Shown here: piece after piece, positions 47,056 to 56,178 of the stretch
Position numbering within the stretch: position 1 is the stretch's first letter
Layout of the letters: every line of letters begins with the position of its first letter
IMG/VR virus record: IMGVR_UViG_3300037475_000049
Location: 1 to 61,990 of that record
Direction: 5' to 3' (one strand)
Source of the DNA: a virus
DNA: 61,990 nucleotides
Made by a program: the position numbers and the translations under genes
The notes under the pieces: model-generated
What the model saw: only the letters and a program-made list of their open reading frames with translations
Database searches by the model: none
What the model was told of the DNA's origin: nothing

Positions 47056-48762
47056 TTAATAAGCCGTGGCGCTAAAGACAATCGTATCGCTGGTTGATGC
47101 GTTGCCCTTTATGGAACAGGTTGTGGTGCTTGTCGCGCTCTGGAATAAATCTATGCCTGTTGTAATATCACTCCCATGACAAGCCCACCCATTCGGTGCC
47201 GTATAACCAGTTGCCCCATTCATCGTGATTACAAAAGTGCATGGAGTAGCCCCAGTCCCGACTGTGAAACTGCCAGCAAATGATCCTCCCGTTATAGCTC
47301 CTGCTGATCCGCAGCCAGATACCGTGAATGTAGTCCCGGATGCTACCACGGCTGAAGGCTTAATCCCACGGCTCGTTACCGCAATGCCAGAATCAGTGAG
47401 CGTGCAGGTAGTTGAAGCTGTGGTGCAGGTAAGAAGGTCTGTGGTTGTGGGTACGGTTGCGAACCCCTTTATGGTGTTCGTGGTCGTCGCCCCACTTTGC
47501 CAGATCGTATGAGCATTGGCCGCAACGTTTGCCGTCTGGATCGTGCCCGCCACGCTGTTATCTGTACCGAGAGTCAATACCCCAGCCGATAGCGAGGCTC
47601 CGCTGTCAGTAAGGGTACAGATAATCCCAGACGATGTGCATGTGACGACATCGGTAGTGACAGGGACCACCGCGAAACCCTTGATGGTATTGCTAGTTGT
47701 AGCGGCGCTTTGCCAGTTGGTATGGGCATTGGCCGCAACGTTAGAAGCCACAAAACTGCCAGCAACGCTATTGTCCGTTCCCGAAACAAACGGCTCGGCG
47801 GTAGAAACAGTTGTGCCGTTGTCGGTGATGCTCGAATTTGTATAGCCCGTGGTGCCAACCCCCTTCGGCAGAACGTTAGCCGTCAGCGACGAAATCTGAG
47901 AGAAGATCGCGCAATTAAGCCCCGATGCCTGCCCGGAGTCAGCGACGTAGCTATAACCGTCCGTACACTTGGCGAAGCGGATGTTATTCGTTCCGTTGTG
48001 AACGATGATATCGCCCTTGGTGGTGAGCGGAGACAGGTTATTGAATCCCGTGGTCTGCGTTGATCCGTTCGTGCCGCCATTAGCGAGGGGGAGTACCCCG
48101 GTTACGCCCGTTGTGAGCGGCAAACCAGTAGCGCTGGTGAGAACGAGAGCCGTAGGCGTTCCGAGGGCCGGAGTTACCAGCGTCGGGGAAGTGCTATAGA
48201 CGATACCCCCCGTACCCGTGGCTCCAGTGCTCGTTACTCCCTCGAAAGTGGTATGCCCTGTAACTGCTAGAGTGCCAGCCAGAGACATATTACCCGCCGC
48301 ACTGAGGGTGGACGTGGCAGATGGCGTCTGGATGGTCGTAGTCCCGCCTCCCGTGACGATAGCGGTACTAGTTAAAGTTCCTGCGCCTACAACCGTTACG
48401 GTCCCCGCAGCAGTGGCGCTAGGTACGAAGAACTCAGTTACGAAGGGCGATGGGATGCCGCCGCCAGAGCGCGTTACCGCGTACTCTCCCGCTGCGGCGT
48501 AGAAGGTCCACTGCCCCGTGGTCGAACTCGCTGTGAAAGGGTTGCCTAAGACGGTTCCTGTGGAGTCCGAATAGATCGTGGCGATGCTACCCATCGTGTC
48601 GCGCACAGTGACAGTGCAGCCCTTGTAGGAACGCTGCGTAAACGTGGTGGACGATACGCCGTTAGTGACAGTGACTTGTCCCCCAAGTTCGCACCAGCCC
48701 GACACAGGCGCATAGGTTTGCGCGAAACACGGAATCGCCAGCAAAAACAGTAGTTTCTTCAT
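47056..48762 (-). CDS. Tail fibre-like protein with signal peptide and tandem repeats, 568 aa
   Basis: Starts with MKKLLFLLAIPCFAQT, a Sec signal peptide. The middle contains VLPLANGGTNGST, a hallmark of phage tail fibres. Two ~70-residue tandem repeats follow (DNSVAG ... ANVAANAHT ... NTIKGFA ... TTD). The C-terminus is Thr/Ser-rich and beta-structured. It is unusual to see an export signal inside a virion operon. Confidence 0.65.
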   Translation of the reverse strand: MKKLLFLLAIPCFAQTYAPVSGWCELGGQVTVTNGVSSTTFTQRSYKGCTVTVRDTMGSIATIYSDSTGTVLGNPFTASSTTGQWTFYAAAGEYAVTRSGGGIPSPFVTEFFVPSATAAGTVTVVGAGTLTSTAIVTGGGTTTIQTPSATSTLSAAGNMSLAGTLAVTGHTTFEGVTSTGATGTGGIVYSTSPTLVTPALGTPTALVLTSATGLPLTTGVTGVLPLANGGTNGSTQTTGFNNLSPLTTKGDIIVHNGTNNIRFAKCTDGYSYVADSGQASGLNCAIFSQISSLTANVLPKGVGTTGYTNSSITDNGTTVSTAEPFVSGTDNSVAGSFVASNVAANAHTNWQSAATTSNTIKGFAVVPVTTDVVTCTSSGIICTLTDSGASLSAGVLTLGTDNSVAGTIQTANVAANAHTIWQSGATTTNTIKGFATVPTTTDLLTCTTASTTCTLTDSGIAVTSRGIKPSAVVASGTTFTVSGCGSAGAITGGSFAGSFTVGTGATPCTFVITMNGATGYTAPNGWACHGSDITTGIDLFQSATSTTTCSIKGNASTSDTIVFSATAY

Positions 48763-50009
48763 CGAAGCGCCCCCAACTGCATTGGAATTTCCTTCTTCTG
48801 CCGCTGCCCCCGGTCCATCAGCGATTGGTGATTGGATGTCTGTGCGCGAGTACGATCCCGGTAGATTCCAGCCATTCGCATGAACCGCTCATGTTCCGCC
48901 ACGGTTGCCAAGAACTCCTCCCCGCCCTGCTTGAACGCCGCTATGTGCTGCGATTCGTCAATGATCGCGTCCTGAATATCGCGGCTGAGCACCAAGGCCG
49001 TCGAGGTCAGCGCGGGGACTGGCGTGTTCTGCACGATGTCCAGCGTCATCGAATAGACGCCATCAGGCGGCGGCGACAGCACCAGCATATTCATGCCTGC
49101 CATTGCCACGGAATCAGGTTGTCCCGGAGCGTTCTGCCATGTGGGGCTGAGTGTATCCAACTCATATAGCGTAGTAACCTGCAACGGAACGTTATTCAGC
49201 CGCGCATCGAGCACCGTAGGAGCTTCTTTGGCGATCTGAATACCTTCCTGCCAGCGCTTCTCGCAATACTGCGCCCTCAGTGGATCAGCCGCAGGCCCCG
49301 ACATCCCCAGCAAGTCAGCTAGAGCGCCCCACTTGACCACCCATGCGTAATCGTCCGGGATGCCCATGCTGACGCCTGTCGTTGGGTCTAGTGTTGCGCC
49401 AGCGCTCACTACGATCAGATTGAGAGTACCTGTGTCCTGCGGCGGCGCTGCAAGCTGGATCGTGAACGGCGGAACAACACTGACACTATAGACAGAAGGC
49501 GTGCCAGCAGTCCCCGGCCAGTTCTGCAAGAGCGTGTCCATCGCCCACTCATCTTCGCGCCAGAGCGGGTAGTAGTAGTTCCCCTGCGTCTGCCAAGCCA
49601 AACGGCGCACGTCGATCACGGAACTGCTGATAGCCACACGCCCAGCGAAGGGAGGCGCTACGTTCTGCGTGTAGTTTGTCAGCACCGCGCCCGTTTCCAC
49701 TAGGAACTGGTTGCGGCGGCGCTCCAGCGCGTTTACAACGTCATCTAGGGTGAACTGAGTGGTTCCAGTCCATGCGGTGTAGGTTGCAGGCTCCAGCAGA
49801 GAGTATTCGATAGACGCGACTAGCTGTTGGTCGGTGACGGTATAGCCGAGATCGGCGGCGGTGCCAACGGTCGATGAGAGGTCGTAGAATGCTTGGTTGG
49901 CTACGGTGTTGAAGGTGACGCGATTCCGCCAATAGCGTGCGCCTGCATTCCAGGTTCGCAACGCCTCAACCACATTTGCGTTGATCTCAGCCGTAGTCCA
50001 AAACGACAT
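48759..50009 (-). CDS. Neck/tail structural protein, 416 aa
   Basis: Begins MSFWTTAEINANVVEALRTW and contains mixed alpha/beta segments (DVRRLAWQTQGNYYYPLWRE, IQDAIIDESQHIAAFKQGG). Its position between the head adaptor and the nozzle suggests a second head-closure or tail component. Function inferred from location. Confidence 0.55.
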   Translation of the reverse strand: MSFWTTAEINANVVEALRTWNAGARYWRNRVTFNTVANQAFYDLSSTVGTAADLGYTVTDQQLVASIEYSLLEPATYTAWTGTTQFTLDDVVNALERRRNQFLVETGAVLTNYTQNVAPPFAGRVAISSSVIDVRRLAWQTQGNYYYPLWREDEWAMDTLLQNWPGTAGTPSVYSVSVVPPFTIQLAAPPQDTGTLNLIVVSAGATLDPTTGVSMGIPDDYAWVVKWGALADLLGMSGPAADPLRAQYCEKRWQEGIQIAKEAPTVLDARLNNVPLQVTTLYELDTLSPTWQNAPGQPDSVAMAGMNMLVLSPPPDGVYSMTLDIVQNTPVPALTSTALVLSRDIQDAIIDESQHIAAFKQGGEEFLATVAEHERFMRMAGIYRDRTRAQTSNHQSLMDRGQRQKKEIPMQLGALR

Positions 50010-50294
50010 TTACCACCAATCCGGTTCCAGAGCGATGTCAACGCAAGGGAGGCAAATATAAACTGTCCCAAATTTCCCCTCACATTTACCCGTTTCTTTA
50101 TAGACCCGCGTACCGGGAGGAATTTCATGCTGCCCTCCCGCCACAACGCCAAAGCATGTGTGTGCGCTTCGCGTAACTACCAGTGCCGTCTTGCGGCATT
50201 CGACTTCCGCAGGGAAATCGTCTCCCGCTCCCGGATCATAGGATAGATATTGAGCATCCGTATGGGATGGCGCTGCATCTTTCCGTTTTGGCAT
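50010..50294 (-). CDS. Hypothetical Cys-containing protein, 94 aa
   Basis: Has ECRKTALVVTRSAHTCFG and TVYICLPCVDIAL, suggesting a metal site or disulfides. Starts by a one-base overlap (TAATG). Not recognised. Confidence 0.5.
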   Translation of the reverse strand: MPKRKDAAPSHTDAQYLSYDPGAGDDFPAEVECRKTALVVTRSAHTCFGVVAGGQHEIPPGTRVYKETGKCEGKFGTVYICLPCVDIALEPDWW

Positions 50295-50476
50295 TATGGG
50301 TCACTCAGTCTCGCTTGTGTCTGCGCCGTGAAGTAGTCAATCGTTGACGTGGTAGTAGGCGTAAACGATGGAGTTGGCTGCGTCACTGTCGCATTATCCG
50401 CCACCACGCCCAAACGACTTTGAGTCGCCGTTGTGAGCGTGGCAACGGTCATATCAGGCAGTACAGGAGGCGGCAA
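50294..50476 (-). CDS. Small structural-type protein, 60 aa
   Basis: TTG start right after the upstream stop (TAGTTG), behind GGAAGG. Thr/Pro-rich (TQPTPSFTPTTTSTIDY). It is probably a linker or minor virion protein. An ATG eight codons in is an alternative start. Confidence 0.4.
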   Translation of the reverse strand: MPPPVLPDMTVATLTTATQSRLGVVADNATVTQPTPSFTPTTTSTIDYFTAQTQARLSDP

Positions 50477-50650
50477 CTAGTCACCTTCCGGCTTGTCGTA
50501 AAACTTCTCAGGAACAGCGTTGGGGCTCGGCGTGCGCGTCGGCAAATTGCCGCTGCCATTGCCATCTCCATCGTAACTACCAGAGCCACCCTTATAGCTC
50601 GAAGGGGGCTTCGGATAAGACTCGGCAGGGCCTTTCACGAAATCAGACAT
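50477..50650 (-). CDS. Disordered Gly/Ser/Pro-rich protein, 57 aa
   Basis: Begins MSDFVKGPAESYPKPPSSYK and is dominated by Gly, Ser, Asp and Pro. First virion gene after the HNH insertion. Not recognised. Confidence 0.45.
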   Translation of the reverse strand: MSDFVKGPAESYPKPPSSYKGGSGSYDGDGNGSGNLPTRTPSPNAVPEKFYDKPEGD

Positions 50651-50740
50651 TATGGTTCTCCTTTATGCGCTAAAATAAGAAGGATCGCAGCGGGTGTCAG
50701 CCCGCCACGATCCAGACACAGCGCCTATAGAGGAGGCACC

Positions 50741-51241
50741 ATGCCGAAATACCATCGTAGAACAATTCCAGAAATCTCGAAGAGCCTTGCGGATCACTTT
50801 TGGAGCAAGGTTGATATACGCAGTCCTAGAGAATGCTGGATTTGGAAGACTGGCAAATTCCCAAGAGGATATGGGGCTTTCGCCATAGGATACAGCCAAT
50901 TCCCCGCATCTCGCATTGCATTTGTTCTCCAGTATGGAGCATGGGCTATTCCTGGGAATATATTTGTTCTTCATCGCTGCGATAATCCTCCTTGCTGCAA
51001 CCCAGATCACTTGTTTCTGGGGACTGTCAAGGAAAACGCCGAAGACTGCTTCAAGAAAGGAAGAAATGTTCGCGGGGTCAATCATCCGCTTGCTAAACTC
51101 TCTGAAGCGCAAGTAAGAGAAATCCGCACAGCCCTTGATGGCGGGGAATTTACTCAGGCATTTCTTGCCCAGCAGTACGGAGTGGACCCTGCGCTCATTG
51201 GTCGTATTTTCCATCGTCGTTCGTGGTCCCATGTCAAATAG
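50741..51241 (+). CDS. HNH homing endonuclease, 166 aa
   Basis: ATG 50741 follows AGGAGG. ECWIWKTGKFPRGYGAF, then VLHRCDNPPCCNPDHLFLGT is the HNH metal-binding core with two Cys pairs, followed by NAEDCFKKGRNVRG. A helix-turn-helix tail (KLSEAQVREIRTALDGGE, FLAQQYGVDPALIGRIF) binds DNA. It lies on the opposite strand within the virion operon, a sign of recent insertion. Its end overlaps the neck-adaptor gene by 8 nt. Confidence 0.85.
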   Translation: MPKYHRRTIPEISKSLADHFWSKVDIRSPRECWIWKTGKFPRGYGAFAIGYSQFPASRIAFVLQYGAWAIPGNIFVLHRCDNPPCCNPDHLFLGTVKENAEDCFKKGRNVRGVNHPLAKLSEAQVREIRTALDGGEFTQAFLAQQYGVDPALIGRIFHRRSWSHVK

Positions 51242-52448
51242 AATGGTCCTGTAAAAATTTGGCATCCCACCATGGAGAAAAGGCCATGTTGGTAGCATAG
51301 GAAACCATATTTTCCATCGTGTTGTCGTCGTTCTTCTCTAACTCACCGATCATCATTTCGCACTTCCGTTCAATGCGATCCGACAGATTCAGATCGTAGT
51401 ACGGGTTCGGCGCGTCCACGCTCGGGCCCGGCCACCGTGCGGCCATCGCAAGCGCCATGTCAAGCAGGACATCTTGGCGGATATAACGCGGGATGACAGC
51501 GCCCAATTCGTCAATGTCCTGACATACCGCCTCGTAGAGATACGGATAAACATAATTGGAAAGATTATGCGGCCACAGTTCAAAGCGCGGCACTCCTACG
51601 GTATTGACCACAAACGCCTGAATGATGAAAGTATCGCCGTTTATATACGTCCCCGCAGGAAAAAAAATTTGGACGCCATCAGACAAATCGAGCGGGTTGC
51701 TATCCGTAGTAACGCCTGTAGTGAATCCACCCGCGTCTTTCTCCCATTCAAAAGTAGCTGTGCCGCTGGGGCCACCCGAGGTGATGATGACCGTAAAAAT
51801 AGAATTGGCGGCTCCGGTGTAATTGGCGCTCCCAGCGATCAATGGAGCAGCCCCGGAGCCAATAATCTGTACTGGATTGCGAATCGTCCCAACTGCGTTC
51901 GTGGTGTAGTCGAGCGAAGCGACAACGTAAGCCTGCCCCGTATTCGCCCGCTGCGCATCCCAAGAGTTCAATTCCTGCTGCTGAGTGTTGAGCCTCAACT
52001 GCCAGGAATAGTTCGGGTCCCACAGACTGATGAACGAACGGAAATCATTCGGCGGCGTGACGTAAGCCTGATAAATCTGGTAACCGATCCCCGCTGTGGT
52101 CTGTCCACCATACGGCAGTTCTAATTGCAGCGAAGTGGCGGAATTAACAAGCGAGATGGTATAGATCGGGGTTGAAACGCTAACGCGGAACTGACGCCCC
52201 ACCATGGAAGAATCCCATGTTGTGCCAGAGCCTATGACGGTAGCGCTGTTCTGGGTGACAATGACAGTCCCGGTATTGTAGACGACCGGGAGAATGAACT
52301 GATTGTACTTAACGAGCCAAGACCATGTTCGACGCTCCGCTATGCGGCGGAAGGCATCGGAGGTCCAGCGCTGGCACAGGAGTGCCCCCGCAGATGGACA
52401 CTGCGAGAGCACTCTGTTCCAGACAGCCTGATAGGTGGTGGTCGCCAC
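51234..52448 (-). CDS. Head-tail adaptor-like protein, 404 aa
   Basis: N-terminal AVWNRVLSQCPSAGALLCQR followed by WTSDAFRRIAERRTWSWLV is a helical block frequent in podovirus neck/adaptor proteins. A central beta-insert (GTATFEWEKDAGGFTTGV) precedes a helical C-terminus (IPRYIRQDVLLDMALAMAAR). Likely a head-closure component docking below the portal. Confidence 0.6.
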   Translation of the reverse strand: MATTTYQAVWNRVLSQCPSAGALLCQRWTSDAFRRIAERRTWSWLVKYNQFILPVVYNTGTVIVTQNSATVIGSGTTWDSSMVGRQFRVSVSTPIYTISLVNSATSLQLELPYGGQTTAGIGYQIYQAYVTPPNDFRSFISLWDPNYSWQLRLNTQQQELNSWDAQRANTGQAYVVASLDYTTNAVGTIRNPVQIIGSGAAPLIAGSANYTGAANSIFTVIITSGGPSGTATFEWEKDAGGFTTGVTTDSNPLDLSDGVQIFFPAGTYINGDTFIIQAFVVNTVGVPRFELWPHNLSNYVYPYLYEAVCQDIDELGAVIPRYIRQDVLLDMALAMAARWPGPSVDAPNPYYDLNLSDRIERKCEMMIGELEKNDDNTMENMVSYATNMAFSPWWDAKFLQDHSI

Positions 52449-52452
52449 GCAC

Positions 52453-52695
52453 CTAGTTACCCATGACGCATATCTGTGCTGCGGTAGCAGTCCCCGTGAA
52501 GGTAATCACATTCCCGCTGCTGCTCATATTGGTCAAGCCAGCGGGATTGCTGCTATCCACAAAGTAAATCTGCGTCATCCCAGGAACCGTCAAGGTATCT
52601 CCAGTCGTTACAACCGTTATGTTGTAAAACTGGACCTTGAAGTTCCCGGCAACTTTGGGGTCGATAGGCGGATTGTTTTGCGTTACGGCTGCCAT
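52453..52695 (-). CDS. Small beta-rich virion protein, 80 aa
   Basis: Beta-strand pattern (GNFKVQFYNITVVTTGDTL, ITFTGTATAAQICVMG). Lies between the coat-proximal gene and the neck adaptor. It could be a decoration or stopper protein; similar small proteins lie at 56359 and 56657. Confidence 0.5.
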   Translation of the reverse strand: MAAVTQNNPPIDPKVAGNFKVQFYNITVVTTGDTLTVPGMTQIYFVDSSNPAGLTNMSSSGNVITFTGTATAAQICVMGN

Positions 52696-52704
52696 TGATT
52701 CTCC

Positions 52705-53247
52705 TTATGGGATACCAGCGATGCTGAGATCCGCCGTACAGGTGCTACCTGATGTTGCAACGCGGCAGACGCCCAGAACTTGCGCTGGAGGAGCCGTATT
52801 GATCGCCACGCCAAGGGTTTGAGCCGCAGTCGTAGAAGTGTCGCAGACAAGCAACATACCAGCCGTTGCCGATCCCGCTTCCTTCACTGTAATCGCCCGT
52901 CCTTGCTGGAGAACGAAACAGTAATTGCCCGCCGTAACCGCATTGCGGAAAACGCCCGCCACGTTGTTACGGAAGGAACTCGCAGTTTGGCTTAGAAGCG
53001 CATTCGCCGAGTCATTGGTGACGATGTACTGCGAGCGGTCATGCCAGTAAGCCAATTGGTTCGCGGCCACGACTCCGGTAGCGGTGGAGGCCGTAGCGCC
53101 CGAATCCAACTGGACGAACTGATACTCGCGGTCATTGACATCGATGGATTGGCCGATCTGCCCATCGAAATAGGCAGAGGCCACATTCACGGTATCCGGG
53201 TTGCCGGAGATCACGTATTGAGTTTGTACACGATTTGCGTTTGGCAT
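52705..53247 (-). CDS. Capsid decoration / head-fibre-like protein, 180 aa
   Basis: Beta-rich, Ala/Thr/Ser-rich protein directly downstream of the coat gene (GNYCFVLQQGRAITVKEAGS, GMLLVCDTSTTAAQTLGVAI). Such a pattern fits head-decoration or capsid-associated proteins. Function inferred from position. Confidence 0.55.
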   Translation of the reverse strand: MPNANRVQTQYVISGNPDTVNVASAYFDGQIGQSIDVNDREYQFVQLDSGATASTATGVVAANQLAYWHDRSQYIVTNDSANALLSQTASSFRNNVAGVFRNAVTAGNYCFVLQQGRAITVKEAGSATAGMLLVCDTSTTAAQTLGVAINTAPPAQVLGVCRVATSGSTCTADLSIAGIP

Positions 53248-53265
53248 TGTAGTGGTCTCCTCTCC

Positions 53266-54372
53266 TTAGCCCGTGATTTGATACAACTGCTGGTGGTAAC
53301 GCGGAGCCCAAGTAACCGCGCCAGCAAAAAGCACCTGACCCGCGATCTTGGTATTGCCCTGCGCAGGCTTGAACCCAGTGAACCCAAAGCCATACTCCGG
53401 GTCATCGGAGATGTAGAAGTTCATGTAGGGCTTGTTGCCGTTAATCCAGAACAGCGTCTCGTTGTACGAGCCAGCAGCCGGATAGCCGCCTACCGGAGTC
53501 GGATAAGCAGTAAGCGCTCCACCCGACATGGTTTTGATGAACTGGACAGCTACCGGATCGGCGGTTCCGCTCGAACCGTAGAGGTAAGCACCAGGAGCGT
53601 AACGGGACTTGATGATCGTCGCGCTGTTGAACTTCAGGCCGTTGAAGCCAATCTTCGGGTCCTGAGTGTCATTGAAGCGCTGCTGGGTCTGGAACTTCTC
53701 CTTGATGAAGGAGTAGCCGAACTGAGTAGTACAGCCAAGATTCGGTTCTTTCGTCCCGAAGCTGGCCGCCCCGTAGGTGTTTTCGAGCGTGTTGTACTGG
53801 ATTGTACCGTTCACGTTCGTCGGCACCGAGTTCAGCGTGGTTCCTACCGAACCGCCACGGGTGATCGCCCCGTAAGTGGTATACGCCACGTTATTCCAAG
53901 AAACGGTGGACCCGTCATTCAGCGCTTCCGGGAGTCCATCAAAGTTCTTGGTGTAGTTGGCATTGAGCCCCGGCAGGTACATCGCGATTTCGAGGTAAGC
54001 GCCCATCGTCGCATACGCATTTTCCATGCGTGACTTGACGAGGGAGAAGATCATGTTCGGTCCCTTGTTGATGACCTGAACATCTTCCTTCGCCATCGTG
54101 ATGTTGACCTCGAAGAACTTGGGATTGAACTGCAATTCCTGTTCTACTTGAGGCTCAGTGATGTCAAATTCTTGACCTTTGGCGTAAGGGCCGCCGATCA
54201 GCCCGTTATACCAAAAGTTCTCGCCGATAAACCGCCCACCCGTATAGGTTTCCCGTGCGGTCGTCTTGGCATAAGCAGCCAAGGGACCTTCCTGGAAAAC
54301 CATGTCGATGAGCTTTGGAGTTTCGCGGACGAAGCGTTTAGTTGCGACTGTTATCTGGTCTAAATCAGCCAT
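53266..54372 (-). CDS. Major capsid protein, 368 aa
   Basis: Immediately follows the scaffold gene, the conserved order in tailed phages. The N-terminus (KLIDMVFQEGPLAAYAKTTA) and a domain with YLEIAMYLPGLNANYTKNFDG look like the HK97-fold coat proteins of podovirus-type phages. The C-terminus is beta-rich (KPYMNFYISDDPEYGFGFTG). It assembles the icosahedral shell on the scaffold and portal. Confidence 0.8.
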   Translation of the reverse strand: MADLDQITVATKRFVRETPKLIDMVFQEGPLAAYAKTTARETYTGGRFIGENFWYNGLIGGPYAKGQEFDITEPQVEQELQFNPKFFEVNITMAKEDVQVINKGPNMIFSLVKSRMENAYATMGAYLEIAMYLPGLNANYTKNFDGLPEALNDGSTVSWNNVAYTTYGAITRGGSVGTTLNSVPTNVNGTIQYNTLENTYGAASFGTKEPNLGCTTQFGYSFIKEKFQTQQRFNDTQDPKIGFNGLKFNSATIIKSRYAPGAYLYGSSGTADPVAVQFIKTMSGGALTAYPTPVGGYPAAGSYNETLFWINGNKPYMNFYISDDPEYGFGFTGFKPAQGNTKIAGQVLFAGAVTWAPRYHQQLYQITG

Positions 54373-54411
54373 GATGTTGTCTCCAGACCCCAGCCGCTAG
54401 GACAGGGATCT

Positions 54412-55215
54412 TCAGCTTGCCTTCTCCTGATAGTTGTTGAACGCCTCCAAGAATGCTTCCTTGGAATTGCGGTCTTGCTGAAGTTCGGATACGGGTTGAT
54501 CGGGCTTCTCGGATCGGTCGAAGAATGGATGCGCTTCTTTGGGGCGCGTATTGATCGGCAACTGGTGCTTAGAAAGAGCATCGCGTGCTCCCTCTTCGCG
54601 GGCTGCCTTCAACTTCGCGTCAAACTCGGCGTTCCGCTGTTCGTCCACCTTGGGAGCTACGAACTCCTTGTAGGCTTGGCGCAACGGCAAACCGCTCTTG
54701 ATCGCATACGCCTCCAGGGCGTCCACGTCCACAGGCTCTTTAAACCTCTGGAAGTGATCCATGGTCACGTAAGCTATATCTTTCGACAGGTTTACGTAAG
54801 CCTGATCCTTCTGGGCGCTGTTCGCCTTCAGGATCTCCTCAACTTGGTCCTTGGTTAGCCCGGTGGCTTCGGCTGCACGCCGAACGTCCCCCGCGCCGTC
54901 GATAGCTCCGTAGGTTTGCTGGTACGCCTGCAACTGCTGGGTCAGCGTGCCGAATTGATCGAACGCTGGCTTGGCGGTCTTGGAATACCAATCACGAACC
55001 GAAGCGGCTTCCTGCTCCGCCTTGGTCGCACGCCCCTCCCATTCACCCTTCATTCGGTCGAGTGTCGAGTGGTGAGTCGGCGTTTCTACGAACCCATCTT
55101 TAAATGCTTTCGCAACAGTGTCATCGCCCAGAGCTTCGCTGATGGCTTTCATCTTCTCTTCAGAGACGCCAGCCTTCTTCGCTAACTCCTGCCAGTACTG
55201 TTTTAGGTCTGCCAT
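54412..55215 (-). CDS. Scaffolding protein, 267 aa
   Basis: Acidic, almost fully helical protein (MADLKQYWQELAKKAGVSEE, RATKAEQEAASVRDWY, RNAEFDAKLKAAREEGARDA) just upstream of the coat gene. Typical of internal scaffolds that leave the procapsid. The C-terminus has helix-rich SKEAFLEAFNNYQ. Confidence 0.75.
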   Translation of the reverse strand: MADLKQYWQELAKKAGVSEEKMKAISEALGDDTVAKAFKDGFVETPTHHSTLDRMKGEWEGRATKAEQEAASVRDWYSKTAKPAFDQFGTLTQQLQAYQQTYGAIDGAGDVRRAAEATGLTKDQVEEILKANSAQKDQAYVNLSKDIAYVTMDHFQRFKEPVDVDALEAYAIKSGLPLRQAYKEFVAPKVDEQRNAEFDAKLKAAREEGARDALSKHQLPINTRPKEAHPFFDRSEKPDQPVSELQQDRNSKEAFLEAFNNYQEKAS

Positions 55216-55279
55216 ATTTTTGTGCTCTCATTCCCCAGAACCCTGCCTTGATTGCCCAGGCTCCTAGAAAGTCGATCAA

Positions 55280-55672
55280 CTACATACCCGGTCCAGGCGG
55301 AGGTCCGCCGGGAGGGGGAGGGGGAGCCATTGGCATTCCACCACCACCCGGAGGGCCTGCTGCTGCCGGAACTTGCATCGGATTCCCGCCTGTCATAGCC
55401 TGCGGCACCGCCTGACGGACAAATGCCACCACCTGACCCAGCGGGTCTTGTAAAGCCGGAAACCCTTGAACGAGGAGTTGCGCCCCTTTTTCCATCAACT
55501 GCAACCCCTGGAGAGCCATGATCTGCGGATTGCCCGCGTCGGCTCCTAACCCCTTCGGCTGCTGATCCATTAACGTAGACTTTCGCCCCCCGCCGCCAGT
55601 AGGCAGAGGAGGCGGACCATCCAAACTCGTATGGCGGTCGTCCTGCGCAGGACCAGCAACTTCTAATGCCAA
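55280..55672 (-). CDS. Pro/Gly-rich virion-operon protein, 130 aa
   Basis: A helical centre (MALQGLQLMEKGAQLLVQGF) is followed by a Pro/Gly/Met tail. Similar proteins lie between portal and scaffold in related phages. Role unknown, possibly capsid assembly. Confidence 0.5.
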   Translation of the reverse strand: MALEVAGPAQDDRHTSLDGPPPLPTGGGGRKSTLMDQQPKGLGADAGNPQIMALQGLQLMEKGAQLLVQGFPALQDPLGQVVAFVRQAVPQAMTGGNPMQVPAAAGPPGGGGMPMAPPPPPGGPPPGPGM

Positions 55673-55673
55673 C

Positions 55674-55781
55674 TTATTTCCCTTTGCACGCTACGGACTT
55701 GACTTGGGTGGCGGGGCCGACAACCATACCCTTTTTCGAGCCCTTACCCATAGACTTCATGCCGCCTGATTTCTTTTTCAC
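55674..55781 (-). CDS. Small basic Gly/Lys-rich protein, 35 aa
   Basis: GTG start overlaps the upstream stop (GTGA). MKSMGKGSKKGMVVGPATQV is basic and glycine-rich. Seen as a short gene beside the next two conserved basic genes. Function unknown. Confidence 0.4.
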   Translation of the reverse strand: MKKKSGGMKSMGKGSKKGMVVGPATQVKSVACKGK

Positions 55782-55990
55782 GTTTTTGCTCCTGACATAG
55801 ATGGTTTTGGAATGGATGCGCCCGCTTTCCTCGCTTTGGAAAGAAGGATGGCAACTCTTTGCTTGGATGCTCGACCGGGGCCGTACTTCGCGGCGGTCTT
55901 GCCGAGGATGGCGGGAGGGTTCTTTTTGATTTCCGTCCCGACTTCGTTCAGGACACCTTCGTTGTCTTCGGTGGGGGCCATGCGTGCCAT
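55778..55990 (-). CDS. Small basic conserved phage protein, 70 aa
   Basis: Contains NPPAILGKTAAKYGPGRASK followed by QRVAILLSKARKAGA, a pattern widespread in phages downstream of portals. Unknown function; may bind DNA or the capsid interior. TAATG overlap with the next gene upstream. Confidence 0.6.
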   Translation of the reverse strand: MARMAPTEDNEGVLNEVGTEIKKNPPAILGKTAAKYGPGRASKQRVAILLSKARKAGASIPKPSMSGAKT

Positions 55991-56166
55991 TACTTGTGCA
56001 TCCTTCCCAGCGTCTTCGCTAGATCCGCCCTGCGGCGCAACGTCGGATTCTTGCTTTTCTCAGCTTTTTCCAATTTGGCCTGTGGAATCTTCTTCCCTTG
56101 CGGAACTCCCAACTCCTTATGGAGCGCTCCCGGATGCTTAATAGCGCCCTTGATCCAATTCGCCAT
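55990..56166 (-). CDS. Small basic conserved phage protein (IKHPGALHKELG family), 58 aa
   Basis: ATG 56166 follows TGGAGGTTCG. MANWIKGAIKHPGALHKELG and NPTLRRRADLAKTLGRMHK belong to a widespread short family in phage head modules. Preceded by its own promoter at 56202-56230 and an operator-like motif. Confidence 0.65.
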   Translation of the reverse strand: MANWIKGAIKHPGALHKELGVPQGKKIPQAKLEKAEKSKNPTLRRRADLAKTLGRMHK

Positions 56167-56178
56167 AAATCGAACCTC

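Noticed and set aside
46594-47097. Long frames antisense to the large tail genes (also 24557-24901, 27568-28131, 51474-52124, 53041-54033, 57323-57877)
   Set aside because: They are basic, Arg/His-rich shadow translations on the opposite strand of clear virion genes, without ribosome-binding sites.
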